Assembly (NCBI GenBank): GCA_009692765.1
Contig: SHYQ01000007.1
Span: 1-32,668 of the forward strand
From: Dehalococcoidia bacterium
GTDB lineage: Bacteria; Chloroflexota; Dehalococcoidia; UBA2979
Direction: 5' to 3'
DNA length: 32,668 nt
The position numbers and the translations under genes are program-made. Shown here piece by piece: positions 17,294 through 29,811 of this stretch. Numbering within the stretch: the stretch's first letter is position 1; every line of letters starts with the position of its first letter. The notes beneath the pieces are model-generated. The model had not been told where the DNA came from, did not search any database, and worked only from the letters and a program-made list of their open reading frames with translations.

Positions 17294-18453
17294 AGCTGCT
17301 GCTGATCGCCGTTGCCGCCATTGCCCTCATGGCGTCCGGCTTCCTGTTCGTCGGCGGTGTCTCCCCCGCGATCGTGGTCGCCCCGGAGCACATCTTCACC
17401 ATCGGCGGGCTTGCGATCACGAACACCATGTTCACCTCGTGGTGGGTGGTGTTGCTGCTCCTGCTCGTCGGTTTCTTTACGCGCCGCGGCCTCCGCCTCG
17501 TGCCGTCCGGCTTCGCGGGCTTCGTCGAGGCGGCGGTGGAGGGGTTCTACGGCATCGTGGTGTCGGCGGCTGGCGAGAAGAACGGCCGCCGCTTCTTTCC
17601 GCTGGTTGCGACGATCTTCTTCTTCGTGCTGACCTCCAACTACTTCGGCCTGCTGCCGCTCAACAGCATTGGCAAGACGGAGCCGGGGCACGGCGCGAAG
17701 CAGGTCGTCTTCGGCCAGACCTCATTGCCGCTGATCGGCGACCTGGCGTACATCCCGTTGAAGCCGCAGACGATCAACGTCGGCGCGGGTGAGGCGCCGA
17801 TCCTCCCGGCCGGCGCCGAGGGCCACGGTGCGCCTGCCGCGCCGGGCAAAGGCGCACCCGGCCACGGTGCTGCGCTGGGCGCCTCGACCGACGCCGTCGT
17901 CAGCCGCGAGCCCGGTGCGGCGACCGCCTCGGCCGCTGTCGAGCCGAAGGATGCACCGAGCGGGGCGTTCTCCGGCGCGCTGTCGCCGTACTTCCGGTCC
18001 GTGAACACGGACATCAACGCGCCGCTGGCGATCGCGATCTTCTCGTTCCTGTTCGTGGAGTTCTGGGGCCTGCAGTCGCTGGGTCCGGGTTACCTGAAGA
18101 AGTTCTTCGCGTTCGACGCGATCTTCAAGAAGGGCCCGCTGACCGGCCTGATCGACATTTTTGTAGGGATCCTGGAGTTCGTCTCGGAGCTCTCCCGCAT
18201 GGTGTCGTTCACCTTCCGTCTGTTTGGCAACGTCTTCGCCGGGGAGGTTCTGCTGGCGATGATGTCGTTCCTGGTCCCGTTCCTGCTCGTGGACGTGTTC
18301 TACGGCCTCGAGATGTTTGTGGGCCTGATCCAGGCGTTCGTGTTCGCCATGCTGACGCTGGTGTTCGCCGTCACGGCGGTATCGCACCACGGCGGCGAGG
18401 AGCACGCGTCAGCGGAGGGTCACGTCGAATCAGAGCATCACGGGGCGCACTGA
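17290..18453 (+). CDS. atpB: F1Fo ATP synthase subunit a
   Basis: SELSRMVSFTFRLFGNVFAGEVLL motif with conserved Arg; operon context; carries a long low-complexity insertion. Confidence 0.93.
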   Translation: MKLLLIAVAAIALMASGFLFVGGVSPAIVVAPEHIFTIGGLAITNTMFTSWWVVLLLLLVGFFTRRGLRLVPSGFAGFVEAAVEGFYGIVVSAAGEKNGRRFFPLVATIFFFVLTSNYFGLLPLNSIGKTEPGHGAKQVVFGQTSLPLIGDLAYIPLKPQTINVGAGEAPILPAGAEGHGAPAAPGKGAPGHGAALGASTDAVVSREPGAATASAAVEPKDAPSGAFSGALSPYFRSVNTDINAPLAIAIFSFLFVEFWGLQSLGPGYLKKFFAFDAIFKKGPLTGLIDIFVGILEFVSELSRMVSFTFRLFGNVFAGEVLLAMMSFLVPFLLVDVFYGLEMFVGLIQAFVFAMLTLVFAVTAVSHHGGEEHASAEGHVESEHHGAH

Positions 18454-18526
18454 GCCCCGTTGCGAAACAAGGTTTGTGTCGTCCGTGAGGCCCCCCCGGC
18501 GGATCCGGGGACACCCAGAGAGGTAG

Positions 18527-18874
<348 letters not shown>

Positions 18875-18972
18875 TCGAAGCCCGAGGGCACCGCTGACGG
18901 CGCGGATCGCCGGCCTCACGTGAGGCTGGCGATGCAACCGTCGATGTAGCGGTCGATGCGAGGAGCGAACCA

Positions 18973-19635
18973 GTGAGAGCGATGCATATCCCCCGATGGC
19001 TGGTCCCCCGATGGCTGGCGGCAGGCGTGCACCCGCGTGTCGCGATGCTGGCGCTTGGGCTCGCCCTTGGTCTGACCGCAGCGGCGATGCCGCAGGCAGC
19101 GTCCGCGGCAGAGGAAGGGTCGGGCGGCATTGCCGCGCTCGGCATCAGCCTGCCCGGGTTGATCACCCAGCTGGTGAACTTCGCCATCCTGCTCGTGGTG
19201 CTGCGGCTCCTCCTGTGGGGGCCGATCATCAAGATGCTGGACGAGCGCAAGCAGCGCATCGAGAAGGGGCTGCAAGTCACCGAGGACGCGGAGGCGCACC
19301 TGCAGCGCATCCTCGTCCAGACGGAAGCGACGGTCGAAGCGGCGCGCGCCGAAGGGCGTGCATTGGTCGCGCTTGCCGAGGAGCGGGCCGTCCTCCGTGG
19401 CGCCCAACTGGAGCAACAGGCGCGAGCCGATGCTGACCGGATCGTGGCGCGCGCGCACGAGGAGATGGAGCAAGAGCGGGTGCGGGCCGTGCAGGCCCTG
19501 CGCGCGGAGTTCGCGGACCTCACGGTCCTCGCCGCCGAGCGCGTGGTCGGGCAATCGCTGGACCGAAGCGCGCACCAGCGCCTCATCGACGAGGTGATGG
19601 TGAACAGCGACTTCGGTCGGGACGCGAGCAACTAG
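18973..19635 (+). CDS. atpF: F1Fo ATP synthase subunit b
   Basis: LITQLVNFAILLVVLRLLLWGPIIKMLDERKQRIEKGL plus long coiled coil; operon context. Confidence 0.92.
   Translation: MRAMHIPRWLVPRWLAAGVHPRVAMLALGLALGLTAAAMPQAASAAEEGSGGIAALGISLPGLITQLVNFAILLVVLRLLLWGPIIKMLDERKQRIEKGLQVTEDAEAHLQRILVQTEATVEAARAEGRALVALAEERAVLRGAQLEQQARADADRIVARAHEEMEQERVRAVQALRAEFADLTVLAAERVVGQSLDRSAHQRLIDEVMVNSDFGRDASN
18991..19018 (+). repeat. 14-bp tandem duplication within atpF 5' end
   Basis: ccccgatggctggt / ccccgatggctggc (gives PRWLVPRWLA). Confidence 0.7.
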
Positions 19636-19636
19636 C

Positions 19637-20182
19637 GTGGCTGGAACGCGCGATGTCGCTGGCCGCCGCTACGCCGCCGCCGTGCTGGAGATCGCGCGCC
19701 AGGAGCGCAACCTCGACAGCTGGGTGGAGGCGGTGGAGGGGCTGGAGGCGCTGACCTCGCAGCCCGCGTTCGTCGCCGGGCTGCAGGGCGACGGGATGAC
19801 GGACGAGCGCTTCCAGGCGATCGTGCGGCGCGTCGTCCCCGGCGTCACGCCGGTACAACTGAACCTTTTCCGCCTGCTGCGGCGGAAGGCGCGACTGGGC
19901 CTTGGTCCGGACATCGCCTCGTTCTTCCGCGAGCTGGTGGACGAGGAGCGCGGGATCGCGCGGGCGCTGGTCACCAGCGCGGTCGCGCTCGAACCGGATC
20001 GGCGCGCCGCGCTGGAGCGCCGCCTGGCCGAGCAGACCGGGCGGCAGGTGACCGTGGAAACACAGGTCGACCCGAGCATCCTCGGCGGCCTGATCGTCCG
20101 CATCGGTGACCGACTGGTGGACGGATCGACGCGCGCACGCCTCCGGGCACTGCGCGCACAACTGGAGCGACCGGCGCTGTAA
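19637..20182 (+). CDS. atpH: F1Fo ATP synthase subunit delta
   Basis: VAGRRYAAAVLEIA..., VDPSILGGLIVRIGDRLVDGSTRARL. Confidence 0.92.
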   Translation: MAGTRDVAGRRYAAAVLEIARQERNLDSWVEAVEGLEALTSQPAFVAGLQGDGMTDERFQAIVRRVVPGVTPVQLNLFRLLRRKARLGLGPDIASFFRELVDEERGIARALVTSAVALEPDRRAALERRLAEQTGRQVTVETQVDPSILGGLIVRIGDRLVDGSTRARLRALRAQLERPAL

Positions 20183-20253
20183 CGGTAGCCCGGTAGGGCG
20201 CGAAATCGAAGATGAGACGCCGCCCCGTCAGGCGGGAGAACTGAGGTACCGCG

Positions 20254-21783
20254 ATGGCCGTACGAGCAGAAGAGATCGCCTCCATCCTGAAGGAGCAGAT
20301 CGAGCACTTCGATGTGTCCGCTACGTCGGCGAATGTCGGCACCGTGATCCAGGCGGGTGACGGCATCGCCCGCATCCACGGCCTCGGCGAATGCGTCTCT
20401 TCGGAGCTGATCGAGTTCGGCGTCACCGACGACCAGGGACGTCCGGTTCGTGGCCTCGCCCTGAACCTCGAAGAGGAGACGGTCGGCGCGATCATCATGG
20501 GCGACTACAGCAAGGTGAAGGAGGGCGACGAGGTTCGCACCACCGGGCTGGTCGCCTCCGTGCCCGTGGGTGAGGCGTTGATCGGTCGCGTCGTGAACGC
20601 CCTCGGCGACCCGATCGACGAGAAGGGGCCCGTGGGCACCACGGAGCGCTACCCCGTGGAGCGCATCGCCCCGGACGTGGTCTCCCGCGTCACCGTGAAC
20701 CAGCCGCTGCAGACCGGCATCAAGGCGATCGACGCGATGATCCCGCTCGGCCGCGGCCAGCGTGAACTGGTGATCGGCGACCGCTCGATCGGCAAGAGCG
20801 CAATCTGCATCGACGCGATCATCAACCAGAAGGACAGCGGCGTCATCTGCATCTACGTCGCCATCGGTCAGAAGGACGCGAAGGTCGCGCAGACCGTCGC
20901 CATCCTCGACCAGTACGGGGCGATGAACCACACGATCGTGGTGGTCGCCGGCGCGTCCGAGTCTGCCGCCCTGCAGTACCTCGCCCCGTACGCGGGCGCC
21001 GCGATGGCGGAGTACTTCATGGCGAAGGGGCGCGACGTCCTGATCATCTACGACGACCTGTCGAAGCACGCCTGGGCGTACCGCGAGGTGTCGCTGCTGC
21101 TCCGCCGCCCGCCGGGCCGCGAGGCGTACCCCGGCGACGTCTTCTACCTGCACTCCCGCCTGCTGGAGCGCGCCGCGCGCGTGGTGCCGGAGCTCGGTGG
21201 CGGCTCGATCACCGCGCTCCCGATCATCGAGACGCAGGCTGGCGACGTGTCGGCGTACATCCCGACCAACGTCATCTCGATCACGGACGGCCAGATCTTC
21301 CTGGAACTGGACCTCTTCAACAGCGGCCAGCGCCCCGCCACCAACCCTGGCATCTCGGTGTCGCGCGTCGGCGGATCGGCGCAGACGCGCGCGATGAAGC
21401 GCGTCGCCGGCACGCTGCGCCTGGACCTCTCGCAGTACCGCGAACTGCAGGCGTTCGCGCAGTTCGGCACGGACGATCTGGACGCGGCAACGCGCCAGCA
21501 GCTGCTCCGCGGCGCGCGCCTGACGGAGCTGCTCAAGCAGCCGCAGTACCAGCCGCTGTCGCTGGGCCAGCAGGTGACGGTCCTCTACGCGGGCGTCAAC
21601 GGCTTCCTGGACGATGTCCCGGTGGAGAAGGTGCTGCCGTTCGAGAAGGCGTTCCACGAGTTCATGGCCGCCGGCCAGGCGGACATCCTGAGCGAGATCA
21701 CGACCACCGGAAACTTCACCGACGCGACCGAGGCGAAGTTGAAGCAGGCGATCACCGACTTCAAGGGTGCGGTCGCCTACTAG
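20254..21783 (+). CDS. atpA: F1Fo ATP synthase subunit alpha
   Basis: [41 protein letters not shown]-like [20 protein letters not shown]. Confidence 0.96.
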   Translation: MAVRAEEIASILKEQIEHFDVSATSANVGTVIQAGDGIARIHGLGECVSSELIEFGVTDDQGRPVRGLALNLEEETVGAIIMGDYSKVKEGDEVRTTGLVASVPVGEALIGRVVNALGDPIDEKGPVGTTERYPVERIAPDVVSRVTVNQPLQTGIKAIDAMIPLGRGQRELVIGDRSIGKSAICIDAIINQKDSGVICIYVAIGQKDAKVAQTVAILDQYGAMNHTIVVVAGASESAALQYLAPYAGAAMAEYFMAKGRDVLIIYDDLSKHAWAYREVSLLLRRPPGREAYPGDVFYLHSRLLERAARVVPELGGGSITALPIIETQAGDVSAYIPTNVISITDGQIFLELDLFNSGQRPATNPGISVSRVGGSAQTRAMKRVAGTLRLDLSQYRELQAFAQFGTDDLDAATRQQLLRGARLTELLKQPQYQPLSLGQQVTVLYAGVNGFLDDVPVEKVLPFEKAFHEFMAAGQADILSEITTTGNFTDATEAKLKQAITDFKGAVAY

Positions 21784-21836
21784 GCTCGCATCGAACGACT
21801 GAGAGCGACCGAGTGACAGAGCGAGAGCGGGCATAG

Positions 21837-24156
<2,320 letters not shown>

Positions 24157-24187
24157 CCAGGCTCACGAGCGCGCAGAGAGGCCGCAG

Positions 24188-24637
24188 ATGCCGCTGAAGC
24201 TCACGATCGTCACCGCGCAACGCACCGTCCTGGAGCAGGACGGTGTGACGAAGCTGGTCGTCCCGGCGGCGGAGGGTCAGATCACCATCCTCCCCGGCCA
24301 CGCCGCGCTCATGTCCAGCCTCGCGATCGGCGAGATGGTGGCGACTGCGCCCGGTGGCGTGGAGCCCATTGCGATCCACGGCGGCTTCATCCAGGTCGCG
24401 AACAACGAGGTGAGCGTGCTCGCCGACGCCGCCGAACGCGTCGACCAGATCGACCTCGACCGTGCCGAGGCTGCCCGCGAGCGTGCCCAGGCACGTCTCC
24501 AGAGCCGCGATTCCACGCTGGTCGGCGGCTTCGACGTGCTGCGCGCGCAACTGGCGCTCCAGCGCTCGCTGACCCGCCTGCGCGTCGCGCGACGGCGCAC
24601 GGGCGGCGCCACCGGCGTCCCCTCGCAGCGCGCGTAG
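24188..24637 (+). CDS. atpC: F1Fo ATP synthase subunit epsilon
   Basis: MPLKLTIVTAQRTVLEQDGVTKLVVPAAEGQITILPGHAALMSSL. Confidence 0.93.
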   Translation: MPLKLTIVTAQRTVLEQDGVTKLVVPAAEGQITILPGHAALMSSLAIGEMVATAPGGVEPIAIHGGFIQVANNEVSVLADAAERVDQIDLDRAEAARERAQARLQSRDSTLVGGFDVLRAQLALQRSLTRLRVARRRTGGATGVPSQRA

Positions 24638-24673
24638 GCTTCTCCCGCGGACAGCGCCAACGCTCGTATCTGC

Positions 24674-24700
24674 GAACGTCCCGCGTGAGGCGGGACGTTC
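24674..24700 (+). terminator. Terminator-like hairpin downstream of atpC
   Basis: GAACGTCCCGC-gtgag-GCGGGACGTTC, 11-bp perfect stem followed by tgtta. Confidence 0.65.
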
Positions 24701-24832
24701 TGTTACCCGGCAGACAGCCCGCGGGAGTCGCCCCTCCGCTCAGCCCTGCCATGACCCCGGGGCGCGGCTTCTCTGTATCCTGTACTGGGTGTCCCCGTGC
24801 TGGGCATGGTGTAACCGGGCGCAGGAGGTGCG

Positions 24833-26104
24833 GTGAGCCCCGCAGAAGAGTGCTACGTCATCGGGGGTGGGCGTCCGCTGCGCGGCGACGTAGCCGTGTC
24901 CGGCTCGAAGAACGCCGCGCTATACGCGATCGCCGCCGGGCTGCTCACCGCCGAGCCGCTCACGCTCACCAACGTCCCGCGCATCGCGGACATCGATGAG
25001 CTGGCGGAGATCCTGCGCGCGCTTGGCTCCCAGATCGAGGTCGACGGCGAGACGGTGCGTATCGCGACGCCGGAGATCACCTCCACCGCCCCGCCCGCCG
25101 AGCAGGTGATGCGGCTGCGCGCGTCGTTCCTGGTCATGGGACCGCTGCTCGCGCGGCGCGGCGAGGCGGAGTGCGTATCGCCCGGCGGCGACGTCATCGG
25201 GTCGCGGCCGCTGGACGTGCACTTCGTCGGCTTCCGCATGCTCGGCGCGACGGTCAGCCGTCATGGTGCGAACTGGCGCGCGGCGGTGCCGGAGGGGACG
25301 CAACTACATGGCGCGCGCATCTTCTTCGACTACCCCAGCGTGCTCGGCACGGTCAACGTGCTGTTCGCGGCGGTGCTCGCGCGGGGCCACACCACGATCG
25401 TCAACGCCGCAGCGGAGCCCGAGGTGGCGATGGCCGCGCGGCTGCTGAACCGCATGGGCGCGCGCATCACCGGCGAGGGCACGCCGATGCTCGAGGTGGA
25501 CGGCGTGCGATCGCTGCACGGTGCGGAGTTCGCGATCATCCCGGATCGCCTGGAAGCGGGCACGTACCTGCTCGCGGGCGCCGCGACGGGCGGCGATGTG
25601 CGCGTGACGAACGCGGTGCCGCATCACCTGGACTCGCTGATCACGAAGTTGCGCGAGATGGGGATGACCGTCGAGGCGAGCGATGCGGGCGGCGTGCGCG
25701 CTGCCGCGAACGGGCCGTTGCAGGCGGCCCAGGTGCAGGCGGTGCCGTATCCCGGTTTCGCGACCGATCTCCATCCGCAGATGGCGGCGGCGATGACGCA
25801 GGCGCACGGCATTTCGCTGGTGCACGAGCGCGTCTACGACAATCGCACGCTGTACGTGAACGAACTGCGCAAACTCGGTGCACGCATCGTGACCGGCGGC
25901 GAGTCCGTGATCATCGAGGGGCCGACCCCCCTTGCGGGCAGCGCGGTGCGCGCGCTCGATATCCGCGCAGGCGCAGCGGTGGTCGTCGCCGGACTGGCGG
26001 CCGAGGGCGAGACGACGGTGCTGGGCATCGGCCACCTCGATCGCGGCTACGCCGACCTCGAAGTGCGGCTGCGTGCGCTGGGGGCGCAGATCGAGCGCCG
26101 CTAG
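24833..26104 (+). CDS. murA: UDP-N-acetylglucosamine 1-carboxyvinyltransferase (MurA)
   Basis: [64 protein letters not shown]-like; GTG start. Confidence 0.95.
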   Translation: MSPAEECYVIGGGRPLRGDVAVSGSKNAALYAIAAGLLTAEPLTLTNVPRIADIDELAEILRALGSQIEVDGETVRIATPEITSTAPPAEQVMRLRASFLVMGPLLARRGEAECVSPGGDVIGSRPLDVHFVGFRMLGATVSRHGANWRAAVPEGTQLHGARIFFDYPSVLGTVNVLFAAVLARGHTTIVNAAAEPEVAMAARLLNRMGARITGEGTPMLEVDGVRSLHGAEFAIIPDRLEAGTYLLAGAATGGDVRVTNAVPHHLDSLITKLREMGMTVEASDAGGVRAAANGPLQAAQVQAVPYPGFATDLHPQMAAAMTQAHGISLVHERVYDNRTLYVNELRKLGARIVTGGESVIIEGPTPLAGSAVRALDIRAGAAVVVAGLAAEGETTVLGIGHLDRGYADLEVRLRALGAQIERR

Positions 26105-26178
26105 CGGGCGCACGAGGGGGCGCGTGCGGAAAGCGTCGCGAGGCGCTAACCTCCGGCAGCCCCGGAGCCGCTCCGAGT

Positions 26179-26199
26179 TATCCACAACGCTATCCACAG
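26179..26199 (+). promoter_or_regulatory. Pair of DnaA-box-like 9-mers
   Basis: TTATCCACA (26179-26187) and CTATCCACA (26191-26199), 12-bp repeat period. Confidence 0.4.
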
Positions 26200-26292
26200 C
26201 GCTTCCAGCGCTCCATCCAATGCACGATCCGGCGCAGCATGCTGGGCGTCACCCCGCAGAGCGCCGTCCAGTACTCGGAATTACGTGCCCAT

Positions 26293-27330
26293 ATGTTCGG
26301 CAAGCGCATCGGCATCGACCTCGGCACCGCGAACGTGCTTGTTTACGAGCAGGGGCGCGGCGTGGTGATCGACGAGCCGGCGGTCGTCGCGATCACGGAG
26401 CGCGACAACAGCGTGGTGGCAGTGGGCAACGACGCGCGCGCGATGATCGGGCGGCATCCCGGATCGATCCAGGTCATCCGTCCGATGCGCGACGGCGTGA
26501 TCGCCGACTACCTGATCACGGAGGCGATGCTGCGCTACTTCATCGCGCGCGTGATCGGCCGCTTCAACCTCGTGCGGCCGGAGGTCATGATCTGCGTGCC
26601 GGTGGGCGTCAATAGCGTGGAGCAGCGCGCCGTGCGCGATGCCGCGGAGGCGGCGGGCGCGCGCCGCCCGGCGCACCTCATCCCGGAGCCGCTGGCCGCG
26701 GCGATCGGCGCGGAGATCCCGGTGGGCAGCCCGCGCGGGCACATGGTGGTGGACATCGGCGGCGGCCGCACGGAGGCGGCGGTGATCTCGATGTTCGGGA
26801 TCGTCGCCAGCGAGTCCGTGCGCGTCGCCGGCGACCGCCTGGACGACGCGATCGCGCAGTACATCCGGCGCCGCCACAACCTGGTGATCGGCGAGCGCAC
26901 GGCCGAGGAAGTGAAGATCGCCATCGGCTCCGCAATCCCGCTGACCGAGGACCTCGTCACCGGCGTGCGCGGACGCGATCAGATCACCGGCCTGCCGCGC
27001 ACCATCACGGTGCGGTCGTCGGAGATCTCGCAGGCGATCCATGAGCACCTCGCCACGATCGTGCTGACCGTGCGCCGCGTGCTCGAGCGGACGCCTCCGG
27101 AACTGGCGTCGGACGTGATCGATCGCGGCATCGTGCTCACCGGGGGGGGCGCGTTGCTGCGCCACCTGGACGACCTGCTGCTGCACGAGACGGGCGTCCC
27201 GGTGCACGTCGCGGAGGATCCGCTGCGCTGCGTCGTGAAAGGCGCGGGGCGGGCCCTCGACTACATCGACGTCATCGAGCGTTCGATGCCGACGGAGGAA
27301 GAGTCGCTCATCGGCGACCTGTCGCGGTAG
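26293..27330 (+). CDS. mreB: Rod-shape-determining protein, MreB/Mbl family
   Basis: [64 protein letters not shown]. Confidence 0.93.
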   Translation: MFGKRIGIDLGTANVLVYEQGRGVVIDEPAVVAITERDNSVVAVGNDARAMIGRHPGSIQVIRPMRDGVIADYLITEAMLRYFIARVIGRFNLVRPEVMICVPVGVNSVEQRAVRDAAEAAGARRPAHLIPEPLAAAIGAEIPVGSPRGHMVVDIGGGRTEAAVISMFGIVASESVRVAGDRLDDAIAQYIRRRHNLVIGERTAEEVKIAIGSAIPLTEDLVTGVRGRDQITGLPRTITVRSSEISQAIHEHLATIVLTVRRVLERTPPELASDVIDRGIVLTGGGALLRHLDDLLLHETGVPVHVAEDPLRCVVKGAGRALDYIDVIERSMPTEEESLIGDLSR

Positions 27331-27368
27331 GGGCGCACACGAGCCGAATCGGGTCCCCGGCGCGCCCG

Positions 27369-28016
27369 CTACTCAGCGCGCACGCGGTCACGCTGCCGCA
27401 GCTTCAGGTGGTAGGTCATGCTCTGCAGGAAGAGCACCGGGTTGATGTGCTTCAACTCGATGTCGGCCGGCACCTGCACGCGGGCCGGGGTGTAGTTCAG
27501 GATCGCGCGCACCCCGCCGCGCACCAGCGTGTCGGCGACGTCCTGCGCGGCTTCCGCCGTCACCGCGACGATGCCGATGTCCACCGGCGTGCGGCGCAGG
27601 TCCGCCTCCAGGTTCGCGGCGTCGAGGATCGTGTTCCCGTCGATGGTGTTGCCGATGATGTTCGGGCCCGAGTCGTAGCGACCGACAATGTCGAAGCCCT
27701 GTCCCTCGAAGCCCGGGTACGAGGAGATGGCACGCCCCAGGCGGCCGATCCCCACCACCACCACGCGCCAGCGCCGATCCAGCCCCAGGATGTAGCGCAG
27801 CTCCTCGGCGAGCCGCGTGACGGAGTAGCCGCGGCCCTGCTTGCCGAAGCGGCCGAAGTACGAGAGGTCCTTGCGGATCTGCGCTGGAGTGACGCCCAGT
27901 TCTTCGCCGAGCTCTTGCGAGGAGATCACAGAGCGGCCCTCGTGCTCCAGCCGCGACAGGAGCCGGTAGTAGAGGGGCAGACGGTCGATGACGACGTCAG
28001 GGATCTCGATGGGCAA
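27369..28016 (-). CDS. rex: Redox-sensing transcriptional repressor Rex
   Basis: VISSQELGEELGVTPAQIRKDLSYFGRFGKQGRGYSV, VVVVGIGRLGRAI, ILNYTPARVQVP. Confidence 0.95.
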   Translation of the reverse strand: MPIEIPDVVIDRLPLYYRLLSRLEHEGRSVISSQELGEELGVTPAQIRKDLSYFGRFGKQGRGYSVTRLAEELRYILGLDRRWRVVVVGIGRLGRAISSYPGFEGQGFDIVGRYDSGPNIIGNTIDGNTILDAANLEADLRRTPVDIGIVAVTAEAAQDVADTLVRGGVRAILNYTPARVQVPADIELKHINPVLFLQSMTYHLKLRQRDRVRAE

Positions 28017-28097
28017 TGCCTCAGCCCCTGTCCCGCGCTCCGGGGCGCCCGCGCCCCGTTCAGGTCGCGGTTCGGAGGATCATACCTTCCACGGGGG

Positions 28098-28115
28098 TGC
28101 GTGCAATTTCACGCA
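28098..28115. promoter_or_regulatory. Palindrome in the rex / SUMF1 divergent promoter region
   Basis: TGCGTG-caattt-CACGCA, 18 bp. Confidence 0.4.
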
Positions 28116-28133
28116 ACCGCTACGATCGCCTCG

Positions 28134-28943
28134 ATGAACACGATCAGACCCGACGTTGCGGTCCGCCCCGACGAGCGCATCGCGCGGCTGCTCCGTGAGG
28201 GCCCCGCGGCCACCCCCTTCGTCGACCTCCCGGGCGGCGTCTTCCCCATGGGGTCGCACGGCCGGCCGGACGAATTGCCGCTGCGCCGCGTCCGGGTGCG
28301 CGCCTGTTCTGTCGCCCTCGTCCCGGTGACCAACCTCGAGTTTGCGGCGTTCGTGGAGGCCACGGGGCACGAGCCGCCGGGGTACTGGGACGATCCGCAC
28401 TTCCGCCGACCGGATTGCCCGGTGATTGGCGTGTCGTGGTTCGACGCGGTCGACTACTGCGCCTGGCTGGGCGCGCTGCTCGGTCGGGAGTGCCGGCTGC
28501 CGACGGAGGCCGAGCGCGAGTACGCAGCGCGCGGCGGCGAGCCGGGTGGCGTCTACGACTGGGGTGACCGGCCGTGGTCCATCGGCGTGCACGCCTTCGG
28601 AGCGGCGGGCGGCGACCGCCCGCACCCGGTGGGCACGACGCCGCCGAACGGCTTCGGGCTGTACCACATGAGCGACAACGTCCACGAGTGGTGCAGCGAC
28701 TGGTACGCCGCCGACGGCTACGCGCGCGAGGTCAACGCCGGCGGGCAACTGGTGGACGACCCGCAGGGCCCCCCGGAGGGTGTCCGCCGCGCGTCGCGGG
28801 GCGGGTCGTGGCGGCACCGCATCAAGGTGGCCCGGATCGCCGCGCGGTCCTCGCTCGCGCCGGAGCGTCGGTACAACGATTACGGGCTGCGCGTGTACGC
28901 AGAGCCGCTCGGATCACGCGGCCCAGCCGGGCCAGCGGGCTAG
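28134..28943 (+). CDS. SUMF1/EgtB/PvdO-family (formylglycine-generating-enzyme-like) protein
   Basis: GGVFPMGSHGRPDELPLRRVRV, GVSWFDAVDYCAWLG, LPTEAEREYAARGG, NVHEWCSDWY, RGGSWRH. Confidence 0.88.
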   Translation: MNTIRPDVAVRPDERIARLLREGPAATPFVDLPGGVFPMGSHGRPDELPLRRVRVRACSVALVPVTNLEFAAFVEATGHEPPGYWDDPHFRRPDCPVIGVSWFDAVDYCAWLGALLGRECRLPTEAEREYAARGGEPGGVYDWGDRPWSIGVHAFGAAGGDRPHPVGTTPPNGFGLYHMSDNVHEWCSDWYAADGYAREVNAGGQLVDDPQGPPEGVRRASRGGSWRHRIKVARIAARSSLAPERRYNDYGLRVYAEPLGSRGPAGPAG

Positions 28944-29398
28944 CGCGCGAGCCGGGAGAGCAGCAGACGCCACACCGCGCTGCCGCCCAGGAACCCCGTG
29001 AACGCGCCCAGCACGTCGAACGCCACGTCGGACGTTGAGGGCGTACGCGTGCTGGTCAGGAGCCCCTGCGCCACCTCCGTCAGTCCCCCGAAGAGCCACA
29101 GCGCGAGCATCACCATGAGCAGCGTGCGGCGGGGGGATCGGCTCGCCCGGTCGCTGGTGGCGTACCAGAGGGCGGCGGCCGCGCCCATGACCGCGAACAG
29201 CGCGGCGTGCGCTGCCGCCTCTTCCTCGGCCTCGGTCCAGGCCGGCAGGGCGGCCCCGGCAGGGGTGTCGCGGGCGGCCGCGAGGGTTGGCAGCGCGCCC
29301 AGGTGCGGCGGCGCCGTGGACAGCGTGGCGTACAGGATGAGCACAGCGCATGTCGCCGTTGCTGCCTGTGCCAGCCGCCGAAGCGCGCGTCGGTTCAT
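28940..29398 (-). CDS. VanZ-like family membrane protein
   Basis: Four hydrophobic segments, TPSTSDVAFDVLGAFTGFLGG motif; tail-to-tail with the SUMF1 gene through a shared CTAG. Confidence 0.7.
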   Translation of the reverse strand: MNRRALRRLAQAATATCAVLILYATLSTAPPHLGALPTLAAARDTPAGAALPAWTEAEEEAAAHAALFAVMGAAAALWYATSDRASRSPRRTLLMVMLALWLFGGLTEVAQGLLTSTRTPSTSDVAFDVLGAFTGFLGGSAVWRLLLSRLAR

Positions 29399-29811
29399 GG
29401 GGCGAGGGTACAGGCGGCCGCCGCCCCGCGCGAGGTCGAGGTGCGTCCCGCACGTGACGACACCGGCGCGCCCCTGCGGGGCTGGCGAAGACGTACGAGC
29501 GCGGGTGCAGGGAACGCACCCAGGGCGGGCGGCGTGCGCGGTGTGCACGAATCACGGAGTCACTCAGCGCCGGGAACCTGACGATGGTCTGAGCAGGACG
29601 ACCTGACGGAACTGATAACCCTGACGTGATCTTCAGCGCGTCCTCACGCTGCTGTCACCATCGCGGGGCGGCGCGCGTGGTAGGTCAGATCAGCGTCAAT
29701 CGCTCGTCATCCCGGCGACAGGGTGCGCGACGACGGCAGTCAGCAGTCAGGGCTTGGCGGGTCAGATTCGGCTGGCGTCCGGTGAGCCCCGTTGAGCGAT
29801 TGAGGAACACC

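Noticed and set aside
19669-21834. 721-aa reverse-strand ORF opposite atpH/atpA
   Set aside because: Antisense to conserved ATP synthase genes; compositional artefact.
25171-26292. N-terminal extension of the mreB ORF track entry over murA
   Set aside because: Out-of-frame reading of murA; the real start is [11 protein letters not shown] at 26293.
28098-28115. Calling this palindrome a Rex operator
   Set aside because: Half-site spacing is GTG-N6-CAC rather than N8; kept only as an unassigned palindrome.
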